From positions 1 to 23,609 of the forward strand of contig DAOUTL010000002.1 in the NCBI GenBank assembly GCA_030626685.1: 23,609 nucleotides of DNA, given 5' to 3'. Positions 1 through 6,053 of the stretch are shown in pieces; positions within the stretch are counted from its first letter, which is position 1, and every line of letters begins with the position of its first letter. The notes beneath the pieces are model-generated. The model saw only the letters and a list, made by a program, of their open reading frames with translations. It was not told where the DNA came from and did no database searches. The DNA comes from Candidatus Bathyarchaeota archaeon (GTDB lineage Archaea > Thermoproteota > Bathyarchaeia > Bathyarchaeales > Bathycorpusculaceae). The translations under genes were made by a program, and so were the position numbers.

Positions 1-206
1 ACATTATAATAAAACCCAAACCTTTTATGTAAAGCAGCCCCACGCTTAAAGCCCTGCTTCTTTGTAGGGGATTTTATGATGATGAAGTTTCCTTCATGTG
101 TGTAGCTGAAGGTTTTATCCCTTTTAGAGCAGAATTTACACCATTCTAAAGCTTTTCTGACAGTTTCAGGCTTCACACCTTTCAAACTAACCCTTGTTAT
201 GAACAT
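1..206 (-). CDS. Hypothetical protein, C-terminus cut by window edge
   Basis: An open frame starts at ATG 206-204 and runs without a stop off the left edge, giving 68 visible codons. The product begins MFITRVSLKGVKPETV and is rich in Lys, Phe and aromatic residues, with a WCKFC pair (Cys-x2-Cys) near residues 22-26. It overlaps the upstream gene by 10 bases, as expected for the last visible cistron of the minus-strand operon. A weak AGGA-type site precedes the start. I recognise no family. The basic, compact sequence with a Cys pair could be a small nucleic-acid-binding protein, but that is inference. Confidence 0.6.
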   Translation of the reverse strand, partial: MFITRVSLKGVKPETVRKALEWCKFCSKRDKTFSYTHEGNFIIIKSPTKKQGFKRGAALHKRFGFYYN

Positions 207-367
207 CCTTTTTCACTCCTTTCCTCTTTTTCGTGTTCTTTCAGAAATTCTAATTCTGTCTTAAGCAAATCCTCTAACACCTCAAGGCTGAATTGCCGAT
301 ATTTTCTCGGTTTCTTTGCTTCTTCAAGAATGGCAAAGATGGCTTGTTCATGGTATTCCTTTCTCAT
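197..367 (-). CDS. Small charged helical protein (56 aa), unknown
   Basis: I place the start at the internal ATG 367-365, not at the upstream in-frame ATG (409). It overlaps the stop of the upstream gene as ATGA, the coupling used throughout this operon. The product (MRKEYHEQAIFAILEEAKK...) is highly charged and predicted almost wholly helical, with heptad-like Leu spacing around LEVLEDLLKTELEFLKEHEKEE. It has no Cys pair except a terminal single Cys and no membrane span. It lies between the primase-like gene and the truncated gene at the left edge. Function unknown; a small helical adaptor is plausible. Confidence 0.6.
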   Translation of the reverse strand: MRKEYHEQAIFAILEEAKKPRKYRQFSLEVLEDLLKTELEFLKEHEKEERSEKGCS

Positions 368-765
368 TTTAACTCCTCTAAGTATTTTCTGAGTTTGCAG
401 TTTTGACATTTTTCATCTATTGGTCTTTGCCATGTTACTTCGCTGAATACTTTTTCCCAGTATGGGTTGTTCCGTTGGGTTATACGGATGTGGTTTATCC
501 AGCTTCTTCCTAAATCATTATAGCATAGGGCTTCAATCATGTTTTTGATTTCGTCATCAATTTGCGGGCCTATACAGTGGAGCCATCCATGTAAACCTCT
601 TTTGCTTGGTGATTCTCTCCAAATGATTTTTTCAAGTTTGAAGCCGAAGGCTTCCAAGTTTCGTTTTATTGCCTTTTCAAAGTGTGTTAGCCAACCTAAC
701 TTGTCTATCCTATTGTCAATATCTATTGTGAATATGATTTTCTTCTCACGGGTCAATTTCTTCAA
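364..765 (-). CDS. Small protein with archaeo-eukaryotic primase-like active-site motifs
   Basis: The product is 133 aa with a TTG start, overlapping the end of the upstream winged-helix gene by 20 bases. Two motifs resemble the catalytic core of archaeo-eukaryotic primases/PrimPol: an hDhD strand (IDID, residues 14-17) and an S-x-H-type strand in SPSKRGLHGWLHC, His about residue 59, preceded by a helical region. The third acidic motif is not obvious. A Cys-x2-Cys (EKCQNCK) lies near the C-terminus. At 133 aa it is far shorter than a complete primase, so it may be a minimal catalytic domain, a degenerate relative or a nuclease-like fold with similar motifs. The neighbourhood of DNA-binding and zinc proteins fits a role in DNA replication or repair. 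The family call is a motif reading only. Confidence 0.45.
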   Translation of the reverse strand: MKKLTREKKIIFTIDIDNRIDKLGWLTHFEKAIKRNLEAFGFKLEKIIWRESPSKRGLHGWLHCIGPQIDDEIKNMIEALCYNDLGRSWINHIRITQRNNPYWEKVFSEVTWQRPIDEKCQNCKLRKYLEELK

Positions 766-1600
766 ACTCCTCAGGTGGGATTCTGTGGGCTGCTCTCGGT
801 TCTAACTCATGGGCATATTCAACATAGATTCTTGCTGTTCTCCAAATCGGTTTCTCTGTTGTGGTATAGGCTCCGAACCCAGCTTTTAGAATTCTTGGTT
901 TTTCCTCCCATTCGCCTGCAACTGTCATAAACCATTGGATTATGGACATTTCATATAGAGCTTCTTCCTCTCTTTCCTGTATGGTGAAGTCTTCAGTTAT
1001 TGTGAATTTTGGAACTATGGGTATTCCTTCTTTTGTAACATTTGTGAATTTTTCTAAGAACCATGATACAGCTTTTCTTTCAAGCTCGTCTGTAATGTCT
1101 TTTATGGTATGTTCATGGTTCATATCTTCAGCTTTTATAATGGTGTAAGCTGTTACTTCTGCTAAGAGTGATTCGTGTCCTTCGGTGTCTACGGAAAATG
1201 TTTTTTCAAGCCTTATAGCTTCTACTGCTTCTATGACTGTTTTGCGTTCTTCATCGTAAAGCCACACTTGGCTTCCCTCGTATTCTTCTTCAAAGTATGT
1301 TATGAGGTAGCCTGTTCGACTGTCAACTACAGCTACTATTGGTTTTGGAATTACAGGTATATAGTGAAACCATATTCGCCTATATCTAACCCATCTTCCT
1401 CTAACATAGGTTCTCATCCAAGTAACATGGCGTTCTATTAGTCCTCTGCGGTAAAGCCCGTAAAGCCTGTAGCGAGCTGCATAATAGCTTATACCCATTC
1501 CATCGGCGACTTCTCTGATGGAAAGCCACTCGCATGGTTTCTGCTTAATCCACTTGAACGTTTCAGCTAAAGCAGGTGGCAGCCTGATTTCTTCAGCCAT
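746..1600 (-). CDS. Winged-helix DNA-binding protein with large C-terminal domain
   Basis: A 284-aa protein starting at ATG 1600, two bases after the stop of the zinc-ribbon peptide gene. Residues about 5-60 form a helix-turn-helix of winged type (WLSIREVADGMGISYYAARY, then a recognition-helix-like RLYGLYRRGLIER), followed by a basic aromatic stretch (VRGRWVRYRRIWFHY). The remaining ~200 residues are mixed alpha/beta and acidic with no motif I recognise. There is no membrane span and no Cys cluster. Downstream genes are the primase-like protein and two small genes. A transcription regulator or origin-binding protein fits the HTH; the long C-terminal domain could bind a partner or oligomerise. 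Function beyond DNA binding is unknown. Confidence 0.6.
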   Translation of the reverse strand: MAEEIRLPPALAETFKWIKQKPCEWLSIREVADGMGISYYAARYRLYGLYRRGLIERHVTWMRTYVRGRWVRYRRIWFHYIPVIPKPIVAVVDSRTGYLITYFEEEYEGSQVWLYDEERKTVIEAVEAIRLEKTFSVDTEGHESLLAEVTAYTIIKAEDMNHEHTIKDITDELERKAVSWFLEKFTNVTKEGIPIVPKFTITEDFTIQEREEEALYEMSIIQWFMTVAGEWEEKPRILKAGFGAYTTTEKPIWRTARIYVEYAHELEPRAAHRIPPEEFEEIDP

Positions 1601-1602
1601 GC

Positions 1603-1728
1603 TTATTCCTCGTAAACATCAACAAGTTCAAGGGGTCTTCCGCATTCTGGACATTCTGGTGGTGCAACTACATCTACAAATTCAAAGTCTCCGTGAACTG
1701 GACATCGCCAAACTTCCACTTTAGACAT
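1603..1728 (-). CDS. Zinc-ribbon peptide (41 aa)
   Basis: A short gene read directly from the minus strand: ATG 1728-1726 to TAA 1605-1603. The product starts MSKVEVWRCPVHGDFEFV and carries a second knuckle PPECPECGRPLELV. The pattern C-P-x-H ... C-P-x-C-G could hold one zinc ion through three Cys and one His. Its start overlaps the stop of the membrane-peptide gene (TAATG), and the winged-helix gene begins two bases after it, so all three are probably co-translated. Small zinc ribbons of this kind are common in archaeal viruses and usually bind nucleic acid or protein; the target is not known. The CPxH knuckle recurs in the plus-strand protein at 4124. Confidence 0.7.
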   Translation of the reverse strand: MSKVEVWRCPVHGDFEFVDVVAPPECPECGRPLELVDVYEE

Positions 1729-1838
1729 TACTCAGTCCAGCCTCTTCGTTTAAGCCACCAATAACGCAGTAACAAGTAAAGTAGAAAAAGGCATATTAGA
1801 AAGGCGAGGAAAACAAAGGGGAAAAGTTCCTGTTTCAA
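1728..1838 (-). CDS. Membrane microprotein (36 aa), copy 1
   Basis: TTG 1838-1836 to TAA 1730-1728. The start overlaps the stop of the upstream winged-helix gene (TTGA) and the stop overlaps the next start (TAATG), with a GAGG site upstream, so it sits inside a coupled series. The product is one hydrophobic helix (FPFVFLAFLICLFLLYLLL) followed by a basic aromatic tail RYWWLKRRGWTE, predicting a single span with the positive tail in the cytoplasm. The same tail, nearly residue for residue, occurs in the peptide encoded at 6941-7054 on the opposite strand, strong evidence that both are real genes. Role unknown; membrane anchoring of a partner, host membrane remodelling or release are possible. 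Confidence 0.75.
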   Translation of the reverse strand: MKQELFPFVFLAFLICLFLLYLLLRYWWLKRRGWTE

Positions 1839-2104
1839 CTGAGAAGCCTCAGAATTTCGTTGAAGGTTTTTATGTATTTTTCTCCTTTTCTTGTTGTTTG
1901 GTATAGTCCGCCCTGTTTTCTGACGAGTTTATGTTGTGTTGCTATTTCCAGTAGACGAGTGAGCATAGGATAGGTTATCATCTTAACGACTTGTTGGTAG
2001 ATTTCCATTTTTGTTTTAGACTGGCGACATATTTTAAGTATTTGAGCTAAGTGGGCGTAGCGAGTGTGTTTCTTAATTTGAAGGACCAACTTCTCAGCTT
2101 CCAT
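1835..2104 (-). CDS. Winged-helix transcription regulator, archaeal HTH_45-like
   Basis: An 89-aa single-domain protein. The pattern of helices and wing (ILKICRQSKTKMEIYQQV, then MLTRLLEIATQHKLVRK and GLYQTTRKGEKYIKTF) fits the small archaeal winged-helix family represented by Pfam HTH_45, whose typical length is 75-95 residues. The wing carries the usual Tyr-x-Thr-x-Lys-Gly. It has no Cys except one in helix 1 and no effector domain, so it is probably a dimeric DNA-binding repressor or activator. It is directly coupled to the membrane microprotein and zinc-ribbon genes downstream, which suggests it belongs to the same functional unit. The start ATG 2104 follows about 40 bases of AT-rich sequence containing TATAAATG-like elements. 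Confidence 0.75.
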   Translation of the reverse strand: MEAEKLVLQIKKHTRYAHLAQILKICRQSKTKMEIYQQVVKMITYPMLTRLLEIATQHKLVRKQGGLYQTTRKGEKYIKTFNEILRLLS

Positions 2105-2143
2105 TGTGAACTACAACCAGTATAAGTTTGTTATAGAAGACAT

Positions 2144-2257
2144 TTATATCTTTTCTTTTAGCTCAAACTTTGCGCCACAGTCCTTACAGATGAATGTTTT
2201 GAGGTCTTTTTGTTGTATCAGCCATGCCGAATGACATTTCGGACAGATAGGACTTAC
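2144..2257 (-). CDS. Zinc-ribbon peptide lacking a canonical start codon
   Basis: On the minus strand a 37-codon frame ends at TAA 2146-2144 and encodes a textbook zinc ribbon: ICPKCHSAWLI ... FICKDCGAKFEL, two Cys-x2-Cys knuckles about 20 residues apart. The frame is closed upstream by a stop at 2263-2261, and no ATG, GTG or TTG lies between that stop and the first Cys. The codon at the expected junction with the upstream gene is GTA (2257-2255). A GTG there would have made the GTGA coupling seen elsewhere in this element. It may use a non-standard start, have lost its start by a point change, or reflect a base-call error. The protein pattern itself is convincing. Confidence 0.5.
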   Translation of the reverse strand, partial: VSPICPKCHSAWLIQQKDLKTFICKDCGAKFELKEKI

Positions 2258-2490
2258 TCTTTATCCCCTATCCATTTTGCATCACATTTCTTATTATCTT
2301 TTTCGCAGAAGATTACCCACTTGCTATTGACTTTTTTGCTGTAATATGCAACTTTGTAGACATATTGTCCATTTTCAAAAATCCAAGTTCCACAAGTGCG
2401 TAAATCCTCGTGGAATCGGCATCGTTTCCAATGTTTATCCTGATAGGTTTTGTCATAGACTTTATAAACAAGTTCAAACTCGTTTGTCAT
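2254..2490 (-). CDS. Small Cys-containing protein (78 aa), unknown
   Basis: ATG 2490-2488 overlaps the stop of the Rpo12-like gene as ATGA. The product (MTNEFELVYKVYDKTYQDKH...) is rich in Lys, Tyr and Trp, with four spaced Cys (RCRFHEDLRTCG and FCEKDNKKCD) that could hold a metal or form disulphides. The alternating hydrophobic pattern (YVYKVAYYSKKVNSKWVIF) suggests a small beta-sheet. I recognise no family. Its position between two zinc-ribbon genes suggests a nucleic-acid- or RNA-polymerase-related accessory role, which is inference only. Confidence 0.6.
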   Translation of the reverse strand: MTNEFELVYKVYDKTYQDKHWKRCRFHEDLRTCGTWIFENGQYVYKVAYYSKKVNSKWVIFCEKDNKKCDAKWIGDKE

Positions 2491-2663
2491 ATCGCTTTCC
2501 GCCTTTTTACAACAGGTGGCCTAATCTTTTTGATTACGTGGAAGCCGCATTTTGGGCAGACTATTCTGTCTCGCATTATCAGTTCTTCTCCTTTGAAACG
2601 ATGTCCGCAACGGACGCATTCATAGATTTGGTTTCTACAGCCTTCCCAATCTAACGTTGACAT
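2487..2663 (-). CDS. Rpo12 (RpoP)-like RNA polymerase subunit / zinc ribbon
   Basis: The 58-aa product begins MSTLDWEGCRNQIYECVRCG and has the complete archaeal Rpo12/Rpb12 layout: YECVRCGHRF, an acidic linker (KGEELIMRDRI), VCPKCGFHVIKK, and the diagnostic C-terminal tail RPPVVKRRKAI. In cellular Rpo12 this tail anchors the subunit to Rpo3, so its preservation suggests real incorporation into or mimicry of RNA polymerase rather than a generic zinc ribbon. The internal ATG at 2663 is preferred to the in-frame ATG at 2699, which would lie well inside the upstream gene. It overlaps that gene's end by 13 bases and is coupled to the next gene by ATGA. It could be a captured host gene, a virus-specific subunit that redirects host polymerase, or a host gene if this region is chromosomal. 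Confidence 0.75.
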   Translation of the reverse strand: MSTLDWEGCRNQIYECVRCGHRFKGEELIMRDRIVCPKCGFHVIKKIRPPVVKRRKAI

Positions 2664-2854
2664 TTTAACCGCCTCACAGGTTTGCTTAGACGTAACCATT
2701 CTTTTGATGCGTCTTGGATGAGTAGGTTGTAGGCTTCGCTTGCAGCTCCAAATTTTAAGATGCTTTCAACTATGTATCGGCTTATCCAGCGTGGAGTAAA
2801 AAAGTCTATTGGATGCATCCTCTTCCTTAAATCGAATTCATCTTTTTTTCTCAT
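2651..2854 (-). CDS. Small basic protein (67 aa), unknown
   Basis: ATG start; product MRKKDEFDLRKRMHPIDFF... followed by two predicted helices (ISRYIVESILKFGAASEAYNLLIQD, quoted in part) and a basic C-terminus (LSKPVRRLKCQR). It has no membrane span and no Cys pair. It ends inside the start region of the Rpo12-like gene. The net positive charge and small helical build would suit DNA or polymerase binding, but there is no recognisable motif and I assign no function. Confidence 0.55.
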   Translation of the reverse strand: MRKKDEFDLRKRMHPIDFFTPRWISRYIVESILKFGAASEAYNLLIQDASKEWLRLSKPVRRLKCQR

Positions 2855-2900
2855 AATGTCCCCATAATATTACGCTATGGTTTTGCTTAAATTTCATGGT

Positions 2901-3434
2901 TCAATACTCTCCACTTTTGTTTTTGTCCTCTCCGTATTCAGTTATTAGTTTTCTAACTCTTGCAGCTTCCAGCCAAGGCTCTAAAGTTGCCCTAAGTGGA
3001 AGCTCCTTTTTAGGCGGCATCTTCTTAGGCGGTATTTCTTTTGCTTTCTTCTGTTTCCAATAGTCTAAGAGAATATAAGTGTGGCATTTTGGATATTCAA
3101 TGTCTTCTTCAACACAGACAAGGACTAATTCTTTTCCAGCGGCTTGATTTTGATACCATTCTAAGTTTGGTATGGCGAGGATTGGGGGCACTTCAGTTTT
3201 GAACCTTTCAACATATTGTTCCCATGTTATTTTGCCTGTTTTATAATCGTTGAGAAGTTCTCGGCTGGGTGCTAAATCTCTCTTGTCACGTATGCTCCAA
3301 GCGTTTATGGGAGACTCCTCAAGTGTTAATCCTCTCTTCCTAAGCTCCATTGGGTAATGACGAGTGACGAGAACGTAGAATTCTTTTTCAGGTTTCGGAT
3401 TGTCTAAAACATCCCTTACGCTTCGTCTTTTCAT
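2901..3434 (-). CDS. DUF488 family protein
   Basis: A 177-aa protein, first gene of the minus-strand operon. It shows the hallmarks of the DUF488 family: an N-terminal strand with VLVTRHYP (residues 21-28), the conserved LAPSRELLNDYKTGKITW block starting at residue 54 (the family's LAPS-xxLL...G-I-x-W-x-x-Y-xx-F), and the strand LVLVCVEED at 103-111 followed by KCH (Cys117-His118), matching the family's C-x-E ... C-H-R site. The Arg after CH is replaced by Thr. The last ~45 residues add a Lys/Pro-rich linker (KKMPPKKELP) and a helix not typical of the core. DUF488 proteins are found next to nucleic-acid enzymes and stress genes but their activity is not established. Its lead position suggests early expression. 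Confidence 0.75.
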   Translation of the reverse strand: MKRRSVRDVLDNPKPEKEFYVLVTRHYPMELRKRGLTLEESPINAWSIRDKRDLAPSRELLNDYKTGKITWEQYVERFKTEVPPILAIPNLEWYQNQAAGKELVLVCVEEDIEYPKCHTYILLDYWKQKKAKEIPPKKMPPKKELPLRATLEPWLEAARVRKLITEYGEDKNKSGEY

Positions 3435-3482
3435 AGTATCCCTTATAAATTAATAAGTAGAATCTCTTTAAATCTTTAGGGG
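3435..3482. promoter_or_regulatory. Divergent promoter between left operon and plus-strand island
   Basis: A 48-base AT-rich gap between two divergent starts. On the plus strand CTTATAAAT (3442-3450) is a good archaeal TATA box; initiation about 25 bases downstream would fall near 3470, giving a short leader before 3483. On the minus strand the TTTAAA within AATCTCTTTAAATC (about 3466-3474) is suitably placed to start transcription near 3445, just upstream of ATG 3434. Sharing of one short region means the two units could be co-regulated. Confidence 0.5.
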
Positions 3483-4121
3483 ATGGCAATGAGTAATCCT
3501 TCACCTGAAGTTGTTATCACTCGAGCTGAAAGGTTGAGGTTAAGTAGGTTTCTGAATGGTTTTCGCAGGGCAAGGCTTAGAAGTTTTAGAACCCGTATTA
3601 GTGATTGGGCTGAACCTTCGCCTACTGTCTATGATGAGCCAGTCATAGTTACCGTGAAATACAGAAGGACGAGGTTAGTGGCTGGTGAGGAGGTTGAATG
3701 GTGGGAGGAATACACTAAAGACCATTTACATGTTGATGTTCAACGTTTTTGTGACTTAATTGACCGTAAGAAGGCTGCTGGTTTTCATGTTAGCATTGCT
3801 GATGGGGTTGTTGCTTACCTGACTGTTTTCGGTTTCGCAAGAAAAAGTATTGTTGCAGGTTTTCTTTGGGCTATGTCCGATTTATATCCAGAATTTCGGG
3901 AAGTTCGAGAAGAGATTAAGGTTAAGGAAACTTATGTTACACCTTTAGGTGAGGTGAAGGAGAGATTGGTGACTAAACGTGTTGAAAAGACTGCTGAGAA
4001 GGCTGAAGATTTAGTTTCAAGTGTTGGAGAAATTTTATCTCGTTTAAGTAAAGAACGTGTTGCTGTTCCTGTTAAACTTCCGCCCCCGCCGCCACCTAAA
4101 CCTCCAATTACGAAGGGTTAA
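3483..4121 (+). CDS. Basic protein with proline-rich C-terminal tail (212 aa)
   Basis: First of three plus-strand genes. The N-terminus is Arg-rich (ERLRLSRFLNGFRRARLRSF), then a beta-rich part (VIVTVKYRRTRLV, WWEEYTKDHLHVDV), a moderately hydrophobic helix region (VVAYLTVFGFARKSIVAGFL), a charged coiled-coil-like segment, and a tail ending LPPPPPPKPPITKG. The same PPPPPPKPP block recurs in the third gene of the unit, so the two may be assembled together or recognised by one partner. ATG 3483 is used here; ATG 3489, two codons later, is an alternative. Not recognised as a known family. A virion or host-interaction protein is plausible but unproven. Confidence 0.65.
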   Translation: MAMSNPSPEVVITRAERLRLSRFLNGFRRARLRSFRTRISDWAEPSPTVYDEPVIVTVKYRRTRLVAGEEVEWWEEYTKDHLHVDVQRFCDLIDRKKAAGFHVSIADGVVAYLTVFGFARKSIVAGFLWAMSDLYPEFREVREEIKVKETYVTPLGEVKERLVTKRVEKTAEKAEDLVSSVGEILSRLSKERVAVPVKLPPPPPPKPPITKG

Positions 4122-4123
4122 AT

Positions 4124-4831
4124 ATGAAGTTTAATGTTGTTGTTAGATGTCCCTTCCACAAAAAAGATGTCGTTATAGTAGTTGAAGCCCCTGACGTTGT
4201 CAAAGCCAAAGAAAAGATTTACGGCACTCGCATTGCCTGTCCTTGGGGTCCAAGAGAAACAGTTGAGAAAGTTGTCCCCTGTTATTTCTTTGCTGAAGAC
4301 ATTCCTTTTGTTGAACCTTGGAGACCTTATGAAGAGGTTGTTGGAGCAAGACATATAGGTCCTAAAAAAGAGTTAGGTGTTTTGACATCTTTTATAGAGA
4401 TACCGGGTATAGAGCCTATCGCTCCAAGACCAGCAGAATCTGTTTATTATATGTCGAAGCAGCTTGCTGATGTTGTAACTGGTAAGTTGGAGTGGTGGAA
4501 AGATTATAGGGAGGAGGCTAAAAAGTTAAGGGAAAAATGGCGTAAGGAGTTTCTTGATGCTGTTAAAGAGTTTGAAGAGAAAAAGCGTTTAGCAAAGTTA
4601 GAGTATGAAAGACAGCTTGCTGAAGCAGAAGCCATTAGGGAAAAAGCTGAAAGAGAGAAAAGGAAGCGAGAAATTGTAACTTGGCGGGAGATGAAGCTGA
4701 AGGAGTTAGAGGATGGTTTAAAACTTGTTTGGAAAAAAGCTGTGGCCCCTCAAGTGATAAGTGTTATAGATGAGGAAACGGCAAAGGAATTTGAAGAGAT
4801 AAGTAAGAGGCTTAAAATTAGATTCTGGTGA
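4124..4831 (+). CDS. Coiled-coil protein with N-terminal Cys/His knuckle (235 aa)
   Basis: Starts three bases after the preceding stop. The N-terminal ~60 residues form a small beta domain with CPFHKKDVV and a later ACPWG, similar to the CPxH knuckle of the peptide at 1603-1728. Residues about 105-190 are a long, highly charged helix (KKLREKWRKEFLDAVKEFEE and following, with KREKAEREKRKR-type stretches) predicted as a coiled coil, followed by a short globular end (KLRIRFW-like KRLKIRFW). The gene ends in a GGTGAT site that is the ribosome-binding site of the next gene. Function unknown; structural or scaffold roles suit the long coiled coil. Confidence 0.65.
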   Translation: MKFNVVVRCPFHKKDVVIVVEAPDVVKAKEKIYGTRIACPWGPRETVEKVVPCYFFAEDIPFVEPWRPYEEVVGARHIGPKKELGVLTSFIEIPGIEPIAPRPAESVYYMSKQLADVVTGKLEWWKDYREEAKKLREKWRKEFLDAVKEFEEKKRLAKLEYERQLAEAEAIREKAEREKRKREIVTWREMKLKELEDGLKLVWKKAVAPQVISVIDEETAKEFEEISKRLKIRFW

Positions 4832-4835
4832 TTTC

Positions 4836-6053
4836 ATGCCTATTGACTGGAGTAAATGGGAACCCTGGAAGAAGATGTGGGAGGATTGGCATAGGATAGG
4901 TAGGGAAAATGTTGCTTTAAGCCACATTCAACTTGTAGATTTGTATAATTTTTTCTGTCGTGAAGTTAAGGCAAGAGCTTTAGACCCGATGGCTTTTGAC
5001 GTGTCAGCTTTTCTTGACCCACGCTTAACTTATAGGGAAAACAAGAGTATTCTCGCTGAACTTTTAGGTGCTCCTCCAAAACCTGAAGAGTATGAGGCGA
5101 TGTATGAGGAGTATAAAGGTGAGCTTGAAAGCATAGTTAAAGAGCAGTATCCTGAAGTTTGGAAGGTGTGGGAGGAAAGAATTGAGAGGTTGGAAAGGGA
5201 AACAGAGAGGCTTCCAAAGGTTGAAAGGGAAAAGGAACGCTACAAAAAGTTAGCGGAAGACCTTCAGTATCGCCTTCAGCAGACTATTCGTGAAATGGAA
5301 GAGTTGAAACGTAAAGCCCGTGTGCCACCGAGAAAATATCGTGTTTTGAAAGATTTTGACTGGGGTATCATGCATTATAAAGCTGGCGATATTGTAACAA
5401 CTGAAGATTATGAATGGGGTGAAGGACTTGTTGAGTCTGGTTATTTTGAACCTGTAGTTGTTCCAGTCGTTCCTGTTGCTCCCCCTCCGCCACCGCCACC
5501 CAAACCCCCTGTTAAGGTTCCGCCACCACCACCGCCAAAGGTTCTGCCACCAATCCCAGAAAAGTGTCTAGTTGATGGCACGCCGATTAGACAAGTCACA
5601 AGGGTTCCAATAGGTCCCATCCCAATTCGTTTACCAGCGGAAGAGGAATATGAACGTGCTCGTTTAGGCATACCAATTCCCGAAAAGGAACTCGTCTGGA
5701 TGGATGTGCCCGTAACCATGAAGGTTTGGATATGTGAGCAGGACCATATGTTTGAGCGGGATGCGGCTGGAAGGCTTGTGCAACGCACTCCTGAATATTT
5801 ATATAGGAAGATTATAAGGGAGAGAGCTAAGTTGGAGAGAATCGTTTATCCGCCTGTTGCCCCGCCTGTAAGAGTGTATCCGCCTGCTCCTCCTATTCCC
5901 CCTAGACGTGTCAAGTTACAAGATGTTTTTTGGAGTTGGCTTGAAAGGACAAAAGGGTTGTCTAGAGAAGCATTCGTAAAACTAAGTGAACTAGAAAAAG
6001 GGAGGATTAGGGAGGAATTTGGAAGCTGGTATGCTGCGACCCTTGGTTACTAG
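4836..6053 (+). CDS. Large coiled-coil/polyproline protein (405 aa)
   Basis: ATG 4836 lies three bases after GGTGAT, which overlaps the previous stop. Order: Trp-rich N-terminus (DWSKWEPWKKMWEDWHR); helical part to ~95; coiled coil about 110-162; a small beta unit 168-204 (YRVLKDFDWGIMHYKAGDIV ... GYFEP) resembling the short 'aGdiv ... L...Gy' modules common in phage structural proteins; two polyproline runs (215-225, 228-234); then a domain with CLVDGTP (Cys244) and WICEQDHMF (Cys300, His304), possibly a metal site; and a second Pro-rich linker before a helical C-terminus. Its stop shares a CTAG palindrome with the convergent gene. Probably a multi-domain structural or adaptor protein; no homologue named. 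Confidence 0.65.
   Translation: MPIDWSKWEPWKKMWEDWHRIGRENVALSHIQLVDLYNFFCREVKARALDPMAFDVSAFLDPRLTYRENKSILAELLGAPPKPEEYEAMYEEYKGELESIVKEQYPEVWKVWEERIERLERETERLPKVEREKERYKKLAEDLQYRLQQTIREMEELKRKARVPPRKYRVLKDFDWGIMHYKAGDIVTTEDYEWGEGLVESGYFEPVVVPVVPVAPPPPPPPKPPVKVPPPPPPKVLPPIPEKCLVDGTPIRQVTRVPIGPIPIRLPAEEEYERARLGIPIPEKELVWMDVPVTMKVWICEQDHMFERDAAGRLVQRTPEYLYRKIIRERAKLERIVYPPVAPPVRVYPPAPPIPPRRVKLQDVFWSWLERTKGLSREAFVKLSELEKGRIREEFGSWYAATLGY

Noticed and set aside
5441..5788. Minus-strand Gly/Thr-rich frame opposite the polyproline gene
   Set aside because: Gly runs mirror CCN proline codons on the coding strand; no ribosome site or context.
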